Shown piece after piece: positions 37,247 through 46,172 of a stretch of 64,000 nt of DNA; the first letter of the stretch is position 1; every line of letters starts with the position of its first letter. The notes under the pieces are model-generated. The model was given only the letters and a program-made list of their open reading frames with translations. It was not told where the DNA came from and searched no databases. The stretch lies in the NCBI RefSeq assembly GCF_013608025.1, contig NZ_VDLV01000003.1, positions 1 to 64,000 on the forward strand, read 5' to 3'. The translations under genes and the position numbers were made by a program. The DNA comes from Pseudomonas brassicacearum subsp. neoaurantiaca. GTDB lineage: Bacteria; Pseudomonadota; Gammaproteobacteria; Pseudomonadales; Pseudomonadaceae.

Positions 37247-37876
37247 CTACGACTGCTGCACAAACGTCAGCCGCACCGCAAAACCAATCAGCACACTGCC
37301 AAACAGCCACTGCTGCGCGCGCTGGGCCGAAGGCGAGCGTTGGAGCCAGCGCCCGAGTGCGACACCCATCAATGCATAGGCGGAATCGAACAGCAGGCCG
37401 ACGCCAACCAGCACCACGCCCAGGATCGCGAATTGCTCCAGCACCGGCCCGTCCTGCGGATGGATGAACTGCGGCAGCAACACCGAGCAAAACAGCAAAG
37501 CCTTTGGGTTGAGCAGGTTCGTCAGTAGGCCGCGCTGGATCGCCTGATGCCATTGCCGCTTTCCGATCGCAGCGGCGTCTCTTTCGAAGCTGGGCAACAA
37601 CGTCGTCCGCAAACATTGAAAGCCGATCCAGGCCAGGTAAGCCGCCCCGGCCAGGCGCACCACATCAAAGGTCCAGGGCGCCGTCTTGAACAACACGGAG
37701 AGCCCCATCGCTGCCAACGCGACATGACATGCCCGAGCAACGCCCAGGCCCACCGCTGTCGCCAGCGCCGCGCCCTTGCCCTGACGGGCGCCGGTTTGCA
37801 GCACCAGAATCATGTCCGGCCCGGGCAACAAGTACGCCACCGTCAACGCCATGAAAAACAACCAGAGCTCTGTCAT
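37247..37876 (-). CDS. LysE/RhtB-family amino-acid exporter
   Basis: A ~209-residue membrane protein with about six segments. The LysE signature is near the start (LFFMALTVAYLLPGPDMILVLQTGARQG), with GLGVARACHVALAAMGLSVLF and GLLTNLLNPKALLFCSVLLPQF following. It exports amino acids or derivatives. It is divergent from an Lrp/AsnC-type regulator, the common arrangement for this family, which suggests induction when its substrate amino acid accumulates. The ATG at 37876 is chosen; an in-frame ATG five codons earlier is possible. Confidence 0.9.
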   Translation of the reverse strand: MTELWLFFMALTVAYLLPGPDMILVLQTGARQGKGAALATAVGLGVARACHVALAAMGLSVLFKTAPWTFDVVRLAGAAYLAWIGFQCLRTTLLPSFERDAAAIGKRQWHQAIQRGLLTNLLNPKALLFCSVLLPQFIHPQDGPVLEQFAILGVVLVGVGLLFDSAYALMGVALGRWLQRSPSAQRAQQWLFGSVLIGFAVRLTFVQQS

Positions 37877-37968
37877 CGCGGCCCCCCGCATTCAGTGAAT
37901 TGGAAGTGCCAGTCTATGGCCGATGGGCAGGGCAGGTGGTTGCGTAGTCAGCTTCTCAAGCTTTGGAA

Positions 37969-37985
37969 ATTGGCATAACCTGCCA
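37969..37985. promoter_or_regulatory. Candidate Lrp-type operator TTGGCA-N5-TGCCAA
   Basis: A perfect inverted repeat TTGGCA/TGCCAA with a five-base spacer in the lysE/lrp divergent region. A half-site, TGCCAA, recurs at about 38012, next to the regulator start. Function is inferred from position. Confidence 0.6.
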
Positions 37986-38020
37986 AGCAGTTCAGTAATT
38001 CAATCGGAAAATGCCAAATC

Positions 38021-38497
38021 ATGAAGCTTGATGCCTTCGACCGCAAAATCCTCGCCGCACTGCAACGGGACGGCCGGTTGAGCAACGTGCAACTGGCCGA
38101 AGAAATTGGCCTGTCACCTTCGCCATGCCTTCGCCGTGTGCGGATGCTCGAAGAAGCGGGGGTGATTCGCGGCTATCAAGCCATCCTGGACCGCGATGAA
38201 GTGGGCCTCGGGATGACGATCTTTGTCGGCATCAAGGTCGAACGGCACACCGACGAAAGAGCCGAGGCGTTTCGTCAGGCGGTGACCGCGTTGCCCGAGG
38301 TGATCTCGGCGTTCCTGGTGTCGGGCGAGTCCGACTTTTTGCTGCAGGTGGTGGTGCCGGACTTGCGGGCCTATGACCGTTTTGTCACAGGCAAGCTACT
38401 GAAGCTGCCAGGTGTCAGTGATATTCGCAGCAATTTTGCGATCAATACGGTGAAGGCGCCGGGGCCGTTGCCGTTGGGGCATTTGGTTGGCGATTGA
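38021..38497 (+). CDS. Lrp/AsnC-family transcriptional regulator
   Basis: A 158-residue Lrp-type regulator. The N-terminal helix-turn-helix is MKLDAFDRKILAALQRDGRLSNVQLAEEIGLSPSPCLRRVRMLEEAGVI; the C-terminal RAM/ligand domain includes DEVGLGMTIFVGIKVERH and VSGESDFLLQVVVPDL. It is divergent from the LysE exporter and probably controls it in response to an amino acid. The 143-base gap between them contains TTGGCATAACCTGCCAA at 37969-37985, a good candidate operator. Confidence 0.93.
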   Translation: MKLDAFDRKILAALQRDGRLSNVQLAEEIGLSPSPCLRRVRMLEEAGVIRGYQAILDRDEVGLGMTIFVGIKVERHTDERAEAFRQAVTALPEVISAFLVSGESDFLLQVVVPDLRAYDRFVTGKLLKLPGVSDIRSNFAINTVKAPGPLPLGHLVGD

Positions 38498-38700
38498 GAC
38501 CGTTGTCTGTCGTACGCAACCTGCTGGTTTTGCCTACAAACCACGCGGAAATCACCCGCTATCCGTAACCGAGCGGATAGGAAATAGTGTTCCTCAGACG
38601 AAATGAACGGTTGGCGATGAGCGATTGACGTGGGGCAGGTTCTCCCGGCTTCGCAGAAAGAGACGCTTAGGGCGGTGGCTTAACCCTTAAAGGAGGATCG

Positions 38701-38895
38701 ATGCTCCAGGACGACCGCGATAATTTGGAACTTGAGAAACTGCTGGTCGAAACCCGAAAATTGTTGGCTGAGACTCGTAAGCTTACGGCCGAGGAAACAA
38801 AGCTCAAGCATGAAGCCTTATGGTACCCGTACGCAGTTGGGGCAGCGGTAATGACCGCCATTGTCGCTGTTGTGGGTTTTGGGATTAGAATCTAA
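38701..38895 (+). CDS. Small coiled-coil/transmembrane protein
   Basis: A 64-residue protein. A charged heptad-like helix (ELEKLLVETRKLLAETRKLT, then AEETKLKHEA) is followed by one membrane segment (YAVGAAVMTAIVAVVGFGI). AAAGGAGG lies close before the ATG. It has the same layout as the next small protein 120 bases downstream. I do not recognise a family. Possible roles include a holin-like or membrane-associated small protein. Confidence 0.7.
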   Translation: MLQDDRDNLELEKLLVETRKLLAETRKLTAEETKLKHEALWYPYAVGAAVMTAIVAVVGFGIRI

Positions 38896-39016
38896 ACGCT
38901 GGTTCGCCACGATGCGCCAATACCCACACTACGGTACTTGAGCTATAAAGTACTGCGCTTTGCCCGGAGTAGTTCAAAGACTCAGCAAGAGCCGCAGCCC
39001 TGGAGGAGAAAGAGAC

Positions 39017-39202
39017 GTGTCCACACCTCGTAATTATCAAGCGAGCATCGAGCAATTGCATCAAGAGGTGGAAGCGCTAGCCGAAGAAATGAGGCGCCCG
39101 GCCCCGGCTATAGTCCGGGTTACGTTGCTGCCGTTCAGCATCGGTGCTGCGTTTGCCCTGACCATGTTTGCGGTCATCGCTTTTGCCGTAAAACATGTTT
39201 GA
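39017..39202 (+). CDS. Second small helical/transmembrane protein
   Basis: A 61-residue protein starting at GTG (39017), with GGAGGAG eight bases upstream. The N-terminus is a charged helix (SIEQLHQEVEALAEEMRRP) followed by a membrane segment (LLPFSIGAAFALTMFAVIAFAV). It shares the architecture of the previous gene but little sequence. An upstream ATG in frame at 38960 has no ribosome site. Confidence 0.65.
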   Translation: MSTPRNYQASIEQLHQEVEALAEEMRRPAPAIVRVTLLPFSIGAAFALTMFAVIAFAVKHV

Positions 39203-39212
39203 TTCGCTGTCA

Positions 39213-39809
39213 CTAAATCAAATCATCGGTGTGGTCCCCTGACGTACGCTCCAAAGCTCCTGCCGCGCATCGCCTCGCAATAGCCTTCAACATGCGTCGA
39301 CGAATGAGGCCGCTGACCGGACGAATCAAATACCAATAGGCAGTAAAACTTCGCAACGCATCAGCATCGATGCACTGCACCCGCGTCTGGGTGGTAACTC
39401 TGGTCAGGCCTGGTTGCAGCAGCTCGCAGGTGAAATTTATCGCCAGCTTCACGTTTCCCGGCTCGTTGAAGGCCTCGAACGCCTCGGCATCAGCGATGGG
39501 GACTTGGCCGTAGTCGGCTTTCCAGAGCTTGCCGGCGAGCCCGTAGGCAATCTCTGCGTCGCCGTGGCGCTGAAGCAGTGTGAAGTTGTCCAGACCGAAT
39601 GAAGCGGATTGAGCGGTGCGGTGGGATTGAGAATGGCCCAACAGGCGCATCGGCAATTCGCGAAGCTTGATTGCGTACCGAAACAAGCGGACGTCTTCGG
39701 GGCGATGGGCCAGGATTGCCGCCATTGCGTTGGGCGGATCTGTCGGGATGTCCAATGCATGCAGTTCACGGAATTGGTACACAGGCAGATATGAATCGAT
39801 CAGGTGCAT
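39213..39809 (-). CDS. Unrecognised 198-residue protein, SRPBCC-like pattern
   Basis: A soluble protein starting MHLIDSYLPVYQFRELHALDI. Segments such as ELPMRLLGHSQ, FTLLQRHGDAEIAYGLAGKLWKADYG, NVKLAINFTCELLQPGLTRVTTQTRVQ and SFTAYWYLIRPVSGLIRRRML read like a ligand-binding beta-grasp or START/SRPBCC fold; related proteins in the genus are labelled hypothetical. There is no signal peptide. It is the last gene before the tRNA-Gly scar, with a terminator between. Confidence 0.78.
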   Translation of the reverse strand: MHLIDSYLPVYQFRELHALDIPTDPPNAMAAILAHRPEDVRLFRYAIKLRELPMRLLGHSQSHRTAQSASFGLDNFTLLQRHGDAEIAYGLAGKLWKADYGQVPIADAEAFEAFNEPGNVKLAINFTCELLQPGLTRVTTQTRVQCIDADALRSFTAYWYLIRPVSGLIRRRMLKAIARRCAAGALERTSGDHTDDLI

Positions 39810-39853
39810 CCTTGCTTCCTTTCTATATTTGCTGAGATCCCATAAATCGAGAC

Positions 39854-39886
39854 CAAAAAAAACCGGCCACCAAGAGCCGGTTTTTT
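39854..39886. terminator. Bidirectional terminator, likely the original tRNA-Gly terminator
   Basis: AACCGGC (39861-39867) pairs with GCCGGTT (39876-39882), flanked by A and T runs on both sides. On the minus strand it lies about 45 bases beyond the end of the tRNA-Gly 3' fragment, where the intact tRNA gene would have needed it. Confidence 0.85.
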
Positions 39887-39929
39887 AATCCCCCGTCAAA
39901 ACCACCACGACGCAGGACCACAATTCGAT

Positions 39930-39957
39930 TGGAGCGGGTGAAGGGAATCGAACCCTT
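39930..39957 (-). other. attL-type scar: 3' end of a tRNA-Gly gene
   Basis: On the minus strand this reads AAGGGTTCGATTCCCTTC followed by ACCCGCTCCA: a complete T stem-loop (AAGGG/CCCTT), the acceptor 3' strand CACCCGC, discriminator T and CCA. The acceptor and discriminator fit tRNA-Gly. No D arm or anticodon arm follows upstream, so this is only a fragment. That is the expected direct-repeat end of an element inserted into the 3' end of tRNA-Gly, with the intact tRNA at the other, unseen end. Confidence 0.85.
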
Positions 39958-40185
39958 AATGGACAAGGAGGTACGAAGGTTGTGTAGGTGTGTAGGTGGG
40001 CGAGCTGCGTTCGCCCCTGAAGTTGTTGGCTACAAAGTTGCGATTCCTCAGCTCCGTCTTGACTCACATTGTGACTGTTGAACAGGAGACCTTTTAGGGG
40101 GGTAGTACAACCATTGGCAGAGTGAGCATCATTGAAGCTGTAAGGTATGATCGTCTTAGCTTGCCTCCCTCCATTCAGGCTAGGA

Positions 40186-40743
40186 ATGATGCTGAAGGTT
40201 TTGAAACGCGTCTTTAACATCCTCTATCCCGACCGCCGCTCCGAGCGTGAGAAAGCGCGCGAACGCGAGTTCATCCTGGCGGCGAACTCCTTGAAGACCC
40301 TCAAGGTGACACCGGAGGGTGGGATGTCCATCGATCCCGATGAACTTCGAGATCAGATAATCGCCTCGCGGGAGCAGTTGAAGCATCTTGTCCACAGACG
40401 AGAATCGCCTAGCCGATTAGTCATAGCAGCGGGAGATGCCCAGGTGGAACCGTTAATGAGTCCCACCGCAGAGGCTCCGGTGAGCTCCATGGACTGTATC
40501 GAGGTGGTGGCTTGGCGTCGGTTGCACAGTGGCGCCGCAGTGCGTTATGTGTGCCTCCAAGCTACGAGTACGGGGCGATTCGCTGTTATGACCGCAAGCC
40601 TGTACTCGGGCTGCACACATAGCCTCCCATCTTGGATCGAAGCCAACACCGCCAAACACGTCGCCAATGCCATACAGAACGATCATCTCCGCTGGCTGGC
40701 TACTGTGAGCGAGGCGATGGATGCTTGGGATGCAGACCTGTGA
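40186..40743 (+). CDS. Unrecognised island protein, 185 residues
   Basis: The first gene inside the island. From the ATG at 40186 it begins MMLKVLKRVFNILYPDRRSEREK, a basic helix. It continues with SIDPDELRDQIIASREQLKHLV and a C-terminal half (VVAWRRLHSGAAVRYVCLQATSTGRFAVMTASL) that looks like a mixed alpha/beta domain. There is no signal peptide. AGGA lies close before the ATG pair. A start 13 codons earlier is possible. Function unknown. Confidence 0.65.
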   Translation: MMLKVLKRVFNILYPDRRSEREKAREREFILAANSLKTLKVTPEGGMSIDPDELRDQIIASREQLKHLVHRRESPSRLVIAAGDAQVEPLMSPTAEAPVSSMDCIEVVAWRRLHSGAAVRYVCLQATSTGRFAVMTASLYSGCTHSLPSWIEANTAKHVANAIQNDHLRWLATVSEAMDAWDADL

Positions 40744-40776
40744 TTGCCTTGAGGCGAGGCTTGCCGATGCTTGAGC

Positions 40777-42354
40777 CTACATCTGCCATGCCTCAATAGT
40801 GTTGAAAAGCCTTTCAATCTGAGTTGGCAAGTCGGTTCGTGGGTCATGGCTATGGTTGAAAGTGCTACCCCCGGCTACGAACTTGTTCGCGATTGTAACT
40901 TTTGAATAGCTAGTAATCTGCTTTAGTCTAGCGCCGAAAATCCGATAATGCTTGTCGCGAAAAGCTGCTGGCAAATAACTTTCAATCGTATAGCCCTCAG
41001 TCACCCAGCAATACCCCGTCTTCGACTCATGTTCAGCAATGTCAGCCCAAACCTGATATTTCACGCAGTTTTGGTTAATGCATTCATCAGTGCCGTCAGC
41101 TGCGCGCTGAAAGTCTAGATCTCGATCCATAACTACTATGGAGTTCCTGTTTATACTGAATATGTCAATTAATCCTGGCGTAGCATTTGATGTGAAATGG
41201 CCAAGCATAGACCCGCCGTAAAAAACGAAGGAGAAATCAAGATTTTCCATGGGCATGGATCTACCATGTGTCGAGCACCAGAGCGAAAGCCAGTGCAAAA
41301 TGTAGGTTCGATCAGACGCCCCTTCGACCCATATCACGCCGTTGGCTTGGAAAACATCGCTTGGCTTTATGCCGAGCCCTGACAGAGCCCTTGCAGGTGA
41401 TGTTAATTCTGATATTGCGTAACCATTGACTTCAAATAGCTTTGTGTCTGGTACAGACCAGCTTGATATATCTAGAAGCACAGACGAGTGCGTGGAGATG
41501 AAAAGCTGAAGGTTCTTGCGAGTTACGACTTCAGAAACCCTAGCCATCATAAGTCTCTGAAGGGTTGGATGCAGGTGGACTTCAGGCTCCTCGATGACAC
41601 ATATCTGGTTATCATTAACTGAGTTTAGCCATCCTATTAGTCCAGCAAAAGCCCGCCATCCAGACGGCAGCATCTTTATTGGGATATGGTTGAACTGACC
41701 TAAGTCATCGTTGAGGTAGACACCTACAGTTTTCTTATCAAGAAAGCTAATTGGGTTGGCATGCTTGTAGGTGTGATCTTCATTCGGAGGCCTCTTATAA
41801 TCTACTTGGTCGGGCTGTAATGGGTGTGGCGCGAGTCCCACGAGATGCTTTCCATCATTATTTAGTGCACTGATGACTCTTTGGATACAAACCCCGCGCT
41901 CGTCGTGTGATGAGCGAAAACTGATTATGGCTTCTAGTTTATCCAATACCTTTACAAGTTCTTTTGGTGGTTTTGACGGTTTGCTGTAGATGCTTCCCTC
42001 GAATAGGTGTCTTTCATCTCGTGTAGTAACGGCAATGTATGTGCCATATTCATCAATGTCTAGCTTGTTAAATATTGAAGCTACCCAGGTTCCCTTGTCA
42101 AAGTAGATGATGGACGTCGCCACGGTACTGGATCGCATGTTTTCACGAGCAATCGTTTTTATAATCTCAACGTCCTTTAGTGCTCGCACCATATCTAGCA
42201 CAGTTGACTTGCCGCCGCCGTTGGGGCCGACGAAAATATTAACCTTTGAAGCTCTGACTTGAGGCACATCACGCGGGTTGAGGGAGTTGGTCTGCATGAT
42301 ATTATTGAGGCAGAGTGTTCGAAGCCCCAGCAGACCAAAACTTTTAATATGCAA
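40777..42354 (-). CDS. OLD-family ATPase with TOPRIM nuclease domain
   Basis: A 525-residue protein. The N-terminal ABC-type ATPase has Walker A GPNGGGKST (43-51), Walker B ICVIEEPEVHLHP (251-263) and the H-loop STHSS. The C-terminal TOPRIM part has WVEGASDR (Glu344) and VVMDRDLD (Asp410, Asp412). This is the OLD nuclease layout, related to GajA and phage P2 Old. It stands apart from the gajAB pair and is divergent from it. The composition is AT-richer than the core genome. It may be a single-gene or two-gene defence unit with the short ORF that overlaps its start. Confidence 0.88.
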   Translation of the reverse strand: MHIKSFGLLGLRTLCLNNIMQTNSLNPRDVPQVRASKVNIFVGPNGGGKSTVLDMVRALKDVEIIKTIARENMRSSTVATSIIYFDKGTWVASIFNKLDIDEYGTYIAVTTRDERHLFEGSIYSKPSKPPKELVKVLDKLEAIISFRSSHDERGVCIQRVISALNNDGKHLVGLAPHPLQPDQVDYKRPPNEDHTYKHANPISFLDKKTVGVYLNDDLGQFNHIPIKMLPSGWRAFAGLIGWLNSVNDNQICVIEEPEVHLHPTLQRLMMARVSEVVTRKNLQLFISTHSSVLLDISSWSVPDTKLFEVNGYAISELTSPARALSGLGIKPSDVFQANGVIWVEGASDRTYILHWLSLWCSTHGRSMPMENLDFSFVFYGGSMLGHFTSNATPGLIDIFSINRNSIVVMDRDLDFQRAADGTDECINQNCVKYQVWADIAEHESKTGYCWVTEGYTIESYLPAAFRDKHYRIFGARLKQITSYSKVTIANKFVAGGSTFNHSHDPRTDLPTQIERLFNTIEAWQM

Positions 42355-42589
42355 GATCGTATTCCTTTACTAATTGATTTTGGTAGACGCACTCATTAAA
42401 CATCTTTTGAAAATCAGCCTCCGAGATGCCTGGCGTACTGAGATCGTAGGGTACAAGCAGTGTCATGCTGTCGATGTCATTCGCTTCGATATGCCTAAAA
42501 AGCTCGATGAGACTGGTCGCGCGATGGGCCGCATTTGCTGGCCAACATGGTTTACGTAGGCCAACTGGCAGAAGAGATCCCAATCCCAA
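42344..42589 (-). CDS. Short ORF overlapping the OLD gene start
   Basis: Up to 81 residues. The part from SLIELFRHIEANDIDSMTLL through PYDLSTPGISEADFQKMFNE reads like a real small protein, while the first ~25 residues do not. A start at the internal ATG (MTLLVPYDL) would leave 40 residues. It overlaps the OLD gene by 11 bases on the same strand, which suggests coupling. It could be a partner, an antitoxin, or the remnant of a longer gene cut by rearrangement. Confidence 0.4.
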   Translation of the reverse strand: MGLGSLLPVGLRKPCWPANAAHRATSLIELFRHIEANDIDSMTLLVPYDLSTPGISEADFQKMFNECVYQNQLVKEYDLAY

Positions 42590-42950
42590 TCCGGAGCGTC
42601 CGGGCTAATCTCAAGCGGGCCTTCAAGGTCGCTCAGGAAGCGAGCAGTAATGACTTGTAGTCATCGCCAGCCAGTTTGGCTCCACTCAAGCCCCAATGGA
42701 ATAGCAAATCCTTGTCCGAAAATGGATGCCTTCATGTGTGAAGCCATGATGGAGAGCCAGAATTATCCGCGCTTGAGTAGACAACCGCGACCCACCGTTC
42801 CACATGCGGTCTTCGCAGCCTCGGAGGTGGGGGCAACTTATCTGCGCAACATCCTGAAAAATTCATATTTCCATTGAGTGGTGACATGTAGGCACAAGAC
42901 TATGCTCAGGGAGGCATTAGAACTGATGCTGGGAAGAGAGGCGCAAAAAA
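42590..42950. other. Intergenic region upstream of gajA
   Basis: 361 bases between the divergent OLD and gajA genes. It presumably holds both promoters. A 37-codon plus-strand frame (42547-42660, ending EASSNDL) could be a gene remnant. No repeat or terminator is evident. Confidence 0.4.
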
Positions 42951-44681
42951 ATGGCAAGGATTCGCAAGCTTGAGATCCAAAACTTTCGATCTATCCGACT
43001 ACTTACCTGGACGCCGTCGCCGGGCATCAACTGCCTCATAGGCCCCGGCGACAGTGGAAAATCTAGCATTCTAGACGCTATTGATATGTGCCTCGGAGCA
43101 CGCCGGAGCGTGCCCATCGGCGACACAGACTTTTATGGTTTGAATGTCACCACGCCAATTGTAATCAACACGACCATTGGCGCCCTCCCAGATGACCTGA
43201 TCAATCTGGACACGTATGGAGATTTCCTGCGCGGGTTCGATCCAGCCACAGGCAATATCGAGGACGAACCTAGGATGGGCCTAGAGACCGTTCTCACACT
43301 CAGACTGAAAGTTGATAGTGACTTGGAGCCCGCTTGGACTCTCCATTCAGAGCGAGCCGCCGAGCAAGGGCTGGAGCGTGGTCTAGTTTGGAAAGATCGA
43401 GCTCGTCTCGCGCCTGCACGCATCGGTAGCTTTGCCAGCATGAATCTGTCCTGGAGTCGTAATTCGATACTGAACAAGCTGACGGAGGAGCGTGCCGCGC
43501 TCGGTGGGGCGCTAGCCGCAGCGGCCCGAGAAGCTCGAGCAAGCTTTGGGAGCCAGGCAGGGGTAGAGCTTCAACAGCCGTTGCAAATCGTCACCGAAAC
43601 CGCCAACAGTCTTGGAGTACCCATGGGTGGTGGTGCTCAGGCACTGCTTGATGCTCACTCTGTATCAATTGGAGATGGCGCCATAGCCTTACACGATGCG
43701 GCGGGTATACCCCTGAGGTCGCTTGGCACTGGCTCGTCTCGACTGCTAGTTGCAGGCCTGCAGCGGCGAGCGGCTCAAGCAGCCTCCATTGCACTGGTAG
43801 ACGAAGTTGAGTTCGGCCTCGAGCCACATCGATTGATACGCTTTCTGGACTCAATGGGAGCGAAGGAAAGTGTACCGCCCCTTCAGGTGTTCCTGACAAC
43901 TCACTCCCCGGTAGCCCTGCGAGAGTTATCGGGAAATCAACTTCATATCGTACGCAAGAGAGGTGATCAGCACGAAGTACGCCTGGCAGGAACGTCTAAC
44001 GACGTCCAGAGCACGCTTAGGACGGATCCTGAGGCTTTCTTGGCAAAGCATGTGATTGTTTGCGAAGGCGCTAGTGAGGTCGGTCTCGTCCGAGGTCTGG
44101 ATCTTTATTGGGGAACGCTAGGACTACCCTCCTTCATGGCCCTAGGAGGAGCCTATGTCGACGTCAACGGCGGCTCGACCGACAATAGCTACAATCGAGG
44201 GCTGGCTTTACTGGGACTGGGCTATCGCGTACTTGCCCTCGTTGACGCCGACAAGCCACCCACCCCTGAGGTTCTACAAGCCTTCCTCGATGCAGGAGGA
44301 CGGTCGATAACCTGGGGAGTTGGCCGTGCATTGGAGGATGAGCTTTTTGCCAGCCTGCCCGACGCGGCTTTGGATGCCCTGATCACGAAGGCTATCGAAG
44401 ACCAAGGGCAAGAGCTGGTAGCTGAACATATCCGGTCAAAATCACAAGGCCGGCTGACCTTGAATGAAGTGTTTGATAGTCGCCAACAGTTCATCCCTTA
44501 TCAACCTGAGCAGCGCAGTTTTTTGGGAGTCGCCTCGCGGATCAGGAGGAACGGATGGTTTAAATCAGTGACATCCTATCAATACATAGCGAAAGACATA
44601 ATCGGGCCTCACCTAGCCAACTCAGATATTGGCTTCCAGCAAATCATCAACGGGATAAAGGATTGGATTCATGCCGCCTGA
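42951..44681 (+). CDS. gajA: Gabija-type GajA: ATPase-gated TOPRIM nuclease
   Basis: A 576-residue protein, almost the length of Bacillus cereus GajA. The ATPase half has Walker A GPGDSGKSS (31-39), Walker B ALVDEVEFGLEP (281-292) and TTHSP (316-320). The TOPRIM half has VIVCEGASE (Glu372, Glu376), the ALGGAYVDVNGG loop and ALVDADK (Asp432, Asp434). In Gabija, GajA nicks DNA when nucleotide levels fall during infection and works in complex with GajB. The UvrD-like gene overlaps its 3' end by 11 bases, which fits gajAB. Assignment as Gabija rather than a related OLD/helicase pair rests on this layout. Confidence 0.82.
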   Translation: MARIRKLEIQNFRSIRLLTWTPSPGINCLIGPGDSGKSSILDAIDMCLGARRSVPIGDTDFYGLNVTTPIVINTTIGALPDDLINLDTYGDFLRGFDPATGNIEDEPRMGLETVLTLRLKVDSDLEPAWTLHSERAAEQGLERGLVWKDRARLAPARIGSFASMNLSWSRNSILNKLTEERAALGGALAAAAREARASFGSQAGVELQQPLQIVTETANSLGVPMGGGAQALLDAHSVSIGDGAIALHDAAGIPLRSLGTGSSRLLVAGLQRRAAQAASIALVDEVEFGLEPHRLIRFLDSMGAKESVPPLQVFLTTHSPVALRELSGNQLHIVRKRGDQHEVRLAGTSNDVQSTLRTDPEAFLAKHVIVCEGASEVGLVRGLDLYWGTLGLPSFMALGGAYVDVNGGSTDNSYNRGLALLGLGYRVLALVDADKPPTPEVLQAFLDAGGRSITWGVGRALEDELFASLPDAALDALITKAIEDQGQELVAEHIRSKSQGRLTLNEVFDSRQQFIPYQPEQRSFLGVASRIRRNGWFKSVTSYQYIAKDIIGPHLANSDIGFQQIINGIKDWIHAA

Positions 44682-46086
44682 GATCCGCATATTCGACTTC
44701 CCCCGTGGCTCAATTACTGCCCCAGCTGGCTGCGGAAAGACCCAGCTCATTGCCGATACCCTAGCCGAGCACCGAGAGGCCAAGCCGGTACTCGTGCTCA
44801 CCCATACCAACGCCGGCGTCGCCGCCTTGCGGAACCGTTTGAAACGTGCGGGGATACCCGGCGAGTCATATGAGATCGGCACTCTGGACGGATTTTGCAT
44901 TCGTATTATCAGTAAGTTTCCGATGCGAAGCGGGCATAATCCAGCGATTCTTTTGCTTTTGGATCGTCGCAATGACTATCCCGCAATTCGAGCAGCTGCT
45001 GGGCAGTTGCTGAGTGCAGGTCACATCAGCGGAGTGTTGAAAGCCACGTACTCTCGCGTGATTGTGGATGAGTACCAAGACTGCAACCAAGCTCAGCATG
45101 TGATCGTCGCCTGGCTTGGCCAAGCGCTACCTACCTACGTTCTCGGCGATCCTATGCAGGCGATATTCGGCTTCGGCGGTAATCGACTGGTCGATTGGAA
45201 TGACGACGTCCTACCTCACTTCCCTGCCATAGGGATGCTGAACACTCCATGGCGTTGGCGCCGTGTTGGCATGGAAGATATCGGCACTTGGTTACTACAG
45301 GCTCGTAGGCTTTTAGAGGCCGGTCAGTCAGTCGATTTACGGGGCGCTCCTGCCGGCATCCAATGGATTGAAACGACGCCTGCCAATGCAGATCAGCAAC
45401 GCCGGAATGCTGCCATGGTGCGCGTGCAGGATGGCGAAAATGTCCTGATCATTGGAGACTCCATTAATGTAATCAGTCGCCAACGGTTGACGAGCCAGAT
45501 ACCAGGTGCGACGGTCGTAGAGAACGTAGAGCTCACCGACCTTGTCAGCTTCTCAAGAAATTTTGACCCTAGAGCGGCGAATGGGATGGAGCTCCTGGTT
45601 CGCTTCGCAGCAAGCCTCATGACAGGTATAGGCCCTGCTGCTTTGTTACCCAGAGTTCAAAGCATCCAAAACGGACGAAATCGAACTCCCCCCTCTCCGA
45701 TTGAACACATTACTGTAACCTATGGTCATGCACCCAGCTTAGCGAGTGCCGCAGAGTTGCTTGAGCACTATTCGCGACTGCAAGAGACCCATTTGTATCG
45801 TCCAGAAATGCTCAGGTGTTGCGTGGCGGCTATGAGAATGGCTATGACAGGAACACACACTCTCCATCAGGCTGTCGTCCAGATTCGTGACAAAGCACGA
45901 TTCTCAGGCAGGCCGTTAAGCCGCCGAGCAGTAGGCAGCACACTACTACTCAAAGGTCTTGAGGCGGACGTAGCGGTGATCCTTGAACCTCAAGGGATGG
46001 ATGCTTATCACCTCTACGTCGCGTTGACCCGAGGAGCCAAAAAAATTCTGATTTGCTCGGGCACACCTATTCTGCAGCCGGCTTGA
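44671..46086 (+). CDS. gajB: Gabija-type GajB: UvrD-like helicase/ATPase
   Basis: A 471-residue superfamily 1 helicase-like protein. Motif I is TAPAGCGKT (16-24), motif II is IVDEYQDCNQAQ (DEYQD 133-137), motif III is LGDPMQAIFGF (158-168), and the C-terminal motifs are TLLLKGLEADVAVI and LYVALTRGAKKIL. GajB in Gabija senses DNA ends made by GajA and hydrolyses nucleotides. It is slightly shorter than the B. cereus protein (about 494). Its start overlaps gajA, so the two are translationally coupled. Confidence 0.83.
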   Translation: MPPEIRIFDFPRGSITAPAGCGKTQLIADTLAEHREAKPVLVLTHTNAGVAALRNRLKRAGIPGESYEIGTLDGFCIRIISKFPMRSGHNPAILLLLDRRNDYPAIRAAAGQLLSAGHISGVLKATYSRVIVDEYQDCNQAQHVIVAWLGQALPTYVLGDPMQAIFGFGGNRLVDWNDDVLPHFPAIGMLNTPWRWRRVGMEDIGTWLLQARRLLEAGQSVDLRGAPAGIQWIETTPANADQQRRNAAMVRVQDGENVLIIGDSINVISRQRLTSQIPGATVVENVELTDLVSFSRNFDPRAANGMELLVRFAASLMTGIGPAALLPRVQSIQNGRNRTPPSPIEHITVTYGHAPSLASAAELLEHYSRLQETHLYRPEMLRCCVAAMRMAMTGTHTLHQAVVQIRDKARFSGRPLSRRAVGSTLLLKGLEADVAVILEPQGMDAYHLYVALTRGAKKILICSGTPILQPA

Positions 46087-46172
46087 ACTACAAAGACAAC
46101 GCAGCGGTACCAGTTCCGTATTGATGAGCTTTCGCTTTGCTGAGAAGATCAGGTCTTTGATATGGAAATCTT

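Noticed and set aside
39930..40020. Intact tRNA gene at the island edge
   Set aside because: Only the T arm and acceptor 3' strand are present; no anticodon or D arm follows.
42547..42660. 37-codon plus-strand frame upstream of gajA
   Set aside because: Reads somewhat like protein but has no ribosome site and overlaps the start of the minus-strand short ORF; noted only as a possible remnant.
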